Assembly: GCA_050011895.1 (NCBI GenBank)
Contig: JBEKIF010000088.1
Coordinates: forward strand, 1-16,863
Direction: 5' to 3'
Length of the DNA: 16,863 nucleotides
Source: DATBGO01 sp050011895
GTDB taxonomy: Bacteria > Actinomycetota > Actinomycetes > Streptosporangiales > Streptosporangiaceae
Within the stretch, counting starts at the first letter, position 1; each line of letters opens with the position of its first letter. Under the pieces are notes generated by a model that had not been told where the DNA came from, did not search any database, and saw only the letters and a list, made by a program, of their open reading frames with translations. Both the position numbers and the translations under genes were made by a program. This document shows positions 13,912 to 16,863 of the stretch, one piece after another.

Positions 13912-14919
13912 GTGACGATGGCGGACATGAGTGAACTTGATCACCCCGGCCCGGTTGAGGCCGGCCATGCGGGCACGCTCGCGTTGGATGTTCGTGGCCT
14001 GGTGAAGTCTTACTCGGGCATGCAGGCCGTCCGGGGCGTCGACCTAGCGGTCCGCGTAGGCGAGGTGTTCGCGCTCCTCGGCCCGAACGGGGCGGGCAAG
14101 ACCACCACGGTCGAGATTCTCGAGGGCTACCGGACCCGGGACCGCGGTGAGGTCAGCGTTCTTGGCGTGGATCCCGGTAGTCAGCGGGCGAGACTGAAGA
14201 GCCGGATCGGGATCGTGCTGCAGTCCACCGGTATCGACCGGTATCTCACAGTCCGCGAGACGATCGCCATGTATGCCACCTTCTACCCTCGCCCGCGGCC
14301 GGTCGATGAGGTGATCGGCATGGTCGGCCTCGAAGAGAAGCGCAATGTCCGGGTGCTCAAGCTCTCCGGGGGCCAGCAGCGGCGGCTGGACGTGGCGATT
14401 GCGCTGGTCGGCAATCCGGAACTGCTGTTCCTCGACGAGCCGACCACCGGCTTCGACCCCTCGGCCCGGCACGAGGCGTGGGAAGTGATCAAGAACCTGG
14501 CGACGCTCGGCATGACGGTGCTGCTCACCACGCACTACATGGATGAGGCGCAGTTCCTCGCTGACCGGGTCGCAGTGATCGCGGCTGGCCGGATCGTGGC
14601 CGAGGGCACGCCTGCCACGCTAGGCGGACGTCAGCTAGCCAAGGCGCGGATCCGGTACCGCCCCCCAGATGGCGTGACTCCCCCGCACGGCCTGCGCGCG
14701 CCCCCGGGACCGGATGGCTATACCGAGATCACACCCGATGACGTGGTCCAGGCACTGCACCAGCTCACCGGGTGGGCCATCGATCACGGGGCCAGCCTCG
14801 AAGGGCTGCAGGTGACAAGGCCGTCGCTGGAGGACATCTATCTCTCGCTCACCGGCCCGCCATCCGGCGGCGGCAGCCAGGCAGCCCTGGCTGGGAAGCG
14901 GAAAGGACGCACGGCATGA
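13912..14919 (+). CDS. ABC transporter ATP-binding protein, DrrA-like
   Basis: This 335-residue ATPase has Walker A GPNGAGKTT (57-65), Q-loop Q104, signature LSGGQ (151-155), Walker B LLFLDEPTTG (171-180) and H-loop H208, followed by a C-terminal domain of about 100 residues as in DrrA-type exporters (LEDIYLSLTG near the end). Such proteins energise export of drugs, antibiotics or lipids with an ABC-2 permease. The start may be GTG 13912, ATG 13918 or ATG 13927; no strong ribosome site decides. Its stop overlaps the permease ATG in an ATGA. The divergent two-component genes probably regulate it. Confidence 0.92.
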   Translation: MTMADMSELDHPGPVEAGHAGTLALDVRGLVKSYSGMQAVRGVDLAVRVGEVFALLGPNGAGKTTTVEILEGYRTRDRGEVSVLGVDPGSQRARLKSRIGIVLQSTGIDRYLTVRETIAMYATFYPRPRPVDEVIGMVGLEEKRNVRVLKLSGGQQRRLDVAIALVGNPELLFLDEPTTGFDPSARHEAWEVIKNLATLGMTVLLTTHYMDEAQFLADRVAVIAAGRIVAEGTPATLGGRQLAKARIRYRPPDGVTPPHGLRAPPGPDGYTEITPDDVVQALHQLTGWAIDHGASLEGLQVTRPSLEDIYLSLTGPPSGGGSQAALAGKRKGRTA

Positions 14920-15685
14920 ACGCGGCGGCGCTGACTCTCTCCCAGCTGCGTTACGTGAATAAGGCCTACTGGCGCAGTCCGGCCTCGGCGTTATTCGCCC
15001 TGGTGTACCCGCTCATGTTCCTGGTGATCTTCACATCGATATTCCGTAACTCCGATGTCCAGTTCGGCGCGAGGCGGGTGAACGAGGCCACGTTCTACGT
15101 GCCGGCCATGGTGGCCCTGGCGGTGATCACCGTCTGCTTCAACAACATCGCGGTCGTAGTCACGTTCCAGCGAGACTCGGGGTGCTCAAGCGCATCAACG
15201 GGACCCCGCTGCCCAGCGCAACGTTCTTTGGCGCCCGGATACTGCACGCGGTGCTCGTATCGGTACTGCTGGTGATAATCACGGCCGGGTTCGGGCGCGC
15301 TTTCTACCACGCTGACATCCCCACCGGGGCCACCTTGCTGCGGATGCTGGTCATGCTCGCCGTCGCCGCGGCCGCGTTCTGCGCGCTCGGGTTCGCGATC
15401 TCGGCGGTCATCCCGAATGCCGACGCCTCGCTGCCGATCGTCAACGCCGTCATCCTGCCGCTGCTGTTCCTGTCCGGGGTCTTCATCCCGCTCGGGAACA
15501 ACCCCCCCGCCTGGATGCTTTCGGTCGGCCGGATCTTCCCGGTCAGGCATTTCCTCGCCGGCATGCAGGCCGGGTTCCTCGGCTCCCCGTTCAACTGGAC
15601 CGACGTCCTGGTAGTAGCCGCGTGGGGGCTTGCCGGGCTCCTCTTCGCGATCCGCTTCTTCCGCTGGGAACCCCGAACAGGCTGA
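14916..15685 (+). pseudogene. ABC-2 type permease (DrrB-like), one-base frameshift
   Basis: The ATG at 14916 follows an AAAGGA ribosome site and overlaps the ATPase stop. The frame encodes the first membrane segment (ALFALVYPLMFLVIFTSIF) and NNIAVVVTFQRDSG, then derails. One G is missing in the run at 15179-15182: with five Gs the protein continues as GVLKRINGTPLPSATFFGAR and four further membrane segments to RFFRWEPRTG at 15685. The RDSGVLKR-x-GTPLP loop is the ABC-2 family signature and lies exactly across the break. The restored protein would be about 256 residues, normal for DrrB-like permeases. As read, no functional permease is made. Confidence 0.85.
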
Positions 15686-15977
15686 CCCCTGAGGACACAC
15701 GTTTCCCGCCGTCACAAACCCGCGTCACGCGGGCCCGGCTTGAGGCCCAGGCACGGCTGAGGATGCACTTTCGCGCGAGTCGTTGCCAGGTGACACTCGG
15801 CAGCTCTGGCCTGATGGGCGCGGGCCCTCGCTGGTCGTCGCGGTGCGCAGGACCCAGGTCATAGGGCGGATGTTCCTGGCGCCGGATTTAGCCCAAGACC
15901 TGTTCCACGAGCAGGAACCGCTCTAACGACCCGCCGTGACAAACGCTTGGTCACAAGCGCCTGCTCTATAGAGCGCG
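15686..15977. other. non-coding stretch after the permease; possible terminator hairpin
   Basis: CCCGCG-TCA-CGCGGG at 15719-15733 is a perfect 6-bp stem with a 3-base loop 33 bases after the permease stop, and may be a terminator without a T-run. A short frame MFLAPDLAQDLFHEQEPL (15871-15927) looks protein-like but has no ribosome site and no match I can name. Nothing else is recognisable. Confidence 0.35.
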
Positions 15978-15996
15978 TGCCACTCAAATGCCACTC
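15978..15996. repeat. third paired TGCCACTC element, left of tRNA scar B
   Basis: TGCCACTC occurs twice in direct orientation with a 3-base spacer, 48 bases to the left of tRNA scar copy B. Together with the pair at 16190-16223, this places the motif on both sides of the core, as in an attP-like arrangement. The left side of copy A lacks it. Confidence 0.45.
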
Positions 15997-16043
15997 GCTC
16001 GAAGGAGGCACTCGGTTCTATATTCGAAAAACCTCAATACCTG

Positions 16044-16088
16044 GGAGCCCCCTTACGGAATCGAACCATAGACCTTCTCCTTACCATG
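16044..16088 (-). repeat. 3' part of tRNA-Thr(GGU): attachment-site scar, copy B
   Basis: This 45-base segment matches copy A (10751-10795) at 44 positions. The one change alters the T-stem from TACGG to TATGG, leaving a G-T pair. It again starts at the anticodon loop and lacks the 5' half of the tRNA. The terminal CCA of copy A is CCC here, so the duplicated core ends at the discriminator region. Confidence 0.75.
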
Positions 16089-16189
16089 TATCGGTCTGCT
16101 ATTCCGCAGTGCCTGGCAGGTGGGCTGGCCTGCCAATACACGAGCGCAGGCAGGCAGTCACAAGCGCGGACAAGCTCTCGCGAGCGCTC

Positions 16190-16223
16190 TTTGCCACTCA
16201 ATCTGCCACTCGGATTGATCTTG
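16190..16223. repeat. paired TGCCACTC element, copy B
   Basis: This block matches 10898-10931 at 32 of 34 positions and keeps the same distance to its tRNA-derived core, while the roughly 100 bases between are only weakly similar. Selective conservation of the two ends suggests both are functional sites. Confidence 0.5.
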
Positions 16224-16278
16224 TAGCTGCCATCCGCACCCCGGTACTCGGTTATCGACGATCCGCTATACCGACAGC

Positions 16279-16510
16279 ATGGAACCGGCCACCGCGGGAG
16301 CCCTGCTCCGCCGGGCGCGCAAACCGGCCGGCCTGTCCCAGGCGGACCTGGGCCACCCGGGCCGGTGTCACGCAAAGCGTGATCAGCGCATATGAGTCCG
16401 GGCAGCGCCGGCCCTCGGTCCCAGCACTCGCCCGGCTGGCCGGCGCGGCTGGCTTCGAGCTGGCGCTGGGCTTGCGCCGGCCGCCAGGCCGGCTGTGCCG
16501 GTTGCGGTGA
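16279..16510 (+). pseudogene. XRE-family helix-turn-helix protein, one-base frameshift
   Basis: The ATG at 16279 encodes MEPATAGALLRRARKPAGLS and QADL, the first helices of an XRE domain. In the next frame the domain goes on as ATRAGVTQSVISAYESGQRR and PSVPALARLAGAAGFELALG. An extra G in the run at 16350-16352 (CTGGGCC for the expected CTGGCC) breaks the frame inside the recognition region. Proteins of this type often pair with a downstream nucleotidyltransferase; here a foreign SDR fragment follows instead. The product is not functional as read. Confidence 0.75.
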
Positions 16511-16613
16511 TGGTGGTGAGCGACACGATGCCCGCCTTGGCCGCGCCGTAGTTGGCCTGGCCGACGGTGCCGGACAAGCCGGTGCCCGAGGTCGTGTTGA
16601 TGATCCGCCCCCA
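16494..16613 (-). pseudogene. short-chain dehydrogenase (SDR) internal fragment
   Basis: The minus strand encodes GRIINTTSGTGLSGTVGQAN followed by YGAAKAGIVSLTTITA, the active-site segment of an SDR with Ser, Tyr 13 residues later, and Lys four after that. The N-terminal cofactor-binding part and the C-terminus are missing. The fragment abuts and slightly overlaps the end of the XRE remnant at 16494-16510, so a rearrangement junction lies near 16500. It is unrelated in position to the intact SDR gene at 255-1043. Confidence 0.66.
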
Positions 16614-16774
16614 CGCCCCGCAGCCCGCACCCCGCTCTCCTCTCCCAACTCGTCGCGTGCCGTCTGACCCCAAGACACTCGCGATGACCAGGCACGCTTG
16701 CACGTACTGGCGTTCGGTACAGGCACCTCAGGACAATCATCCCGCTGGCGGGGACAGCGACGGCAGGGTCCGGC

Positions 16775-16808
16775 TTTGCTTGACAAATCAAGCAAAAGTG
16801 CTTACTAT
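16775..16808 (+). promoter_or_regulatory. strong promoter with 9+9 bp inverted-repeat operator
   Basis: TTGACA at 16780-16785 and TACTAT at 16803-16808 are separated by exactly 17 bases, a near-perfect housekeeping promoter. A perfect inverted repeat, TTTGCTTGA (16775-16783) and TCAAGCAAA (16788-16796) with a 4-base centre, covers the -35 and part of the spacer, the position of a repressor site. The regulator is unknown; a dimeric winged-helix protein would fit the size. Confidence 0.7.
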
Positions 16809-16856
16809 AGAAAGCAGAAGATGAGACCAGAGAGACAAGACCCCCAGGGAGAAGAA

Positions 16857-16863
16857 ATGACTG
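16857..16863 (+). CDS. start of a gene cut by the window edge
   Basis: ATG at 16857 follows an AGGGAG ribosome site with good spacing, about 42 bases after the predicted start point of the promoter upstream. An in-frame ATG at 16821 would give a near-leaderless longer form but has no ribosome site. Only the first two codons are visible, so no function can be given. Confidence 0.55.

Noticed and set aside
15947..16278. N-terminal part of a 187-residue plus-strand frame
   Set aside because: It translates the tRNA-derived scar (SPLTESNHRPSPYH), a common false protein; only the end belongs to the XRE remnant.
1..16863. CRISPR array, rRNA or complete tRNA
   Set aside because: No regularly spaced repeats and no full cloverleaf were found; the only tRNA-like sequences are two 3' parts.

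Overview
The window is high-GC DNA with actinobacterial gene families, GTG starts and ATGA/GTGA stop-start overlaps. A Streptosporangiales-like or other filamentous actinomycete host fits, but this is inference. It divides into an intact, tightly organised operon region (1-5413) and a long accessory stretch (about 5414-16860) full of broken genes, transposase remnants and tRNA-derived attachment scars.

Region 1 (1-5413): a leftward operon encodes an FAD amine-oxidase-like protein, a DUF1365 protein, a cyclopropane/methyl fatty acid synthase, a short-chain dehydrogenase and an SRPBCC protein cut by the window edge. It is transcribed divergently from a MerR-type regulator with a B12-binding domain. 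That regulator carries the W-x9-E-H signature and the E-x-H cobalamin-ligand motif of CarH/LitR photoreceptors, with the same residue spacing as Thermus CarH. The intergenic space holds three CTAGA-centred elements phased at exactly 11 bp. They cover the -10 and start region of the operon promoter. The best reading is a light- and adenosylcobalamin-controlled membrane-lipid modification operon. The FAD/DUF1365/synthase order matches Mycobacterium tuberculosis Rv0449c-Rv0448c-Rv0447c (ufaA1).

Region 2 (5414-10750): remnants of a winged-helix regulator, a GAF-SpoIIE phosphatase split by a perfect 19-bp tandem duplication, a C-terminal fragment of a 2-oxoacid dehydrogenase E1 beta subunit, a small degraded ORF, an rve-type transposase fragment, a SAM-dependent methyltransferase with an unusual tail, an IS256-like transposase N-terminus and an unrecognised fragment.

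Region 3 (10751-16223): bracketed by two 44/45-identical copies of the 3' part of a tRNA-Thr(GGU) gene, each followed at the same distance by a paired TGCCACTC motif. These look like attachment-site scars of an integrative element. Between them lie a MntA-HepT toxin-antitoxin remnant, a NarL-type response regulator with its sensor kinase (one-base frameshift), and a DrrA-type ABC ATPase with its permease (one-base frameshift).

Region 4 (16224-16863): an XRE-type HTH gene broken by one extra G, a convergent short-chain dehydrogenase fragment, and a strong promoter with a 9+9 bp inverted repeat driving a gene that starts at the window end. No integrase, rRNA, complete tRNA or CRISPR array was found.
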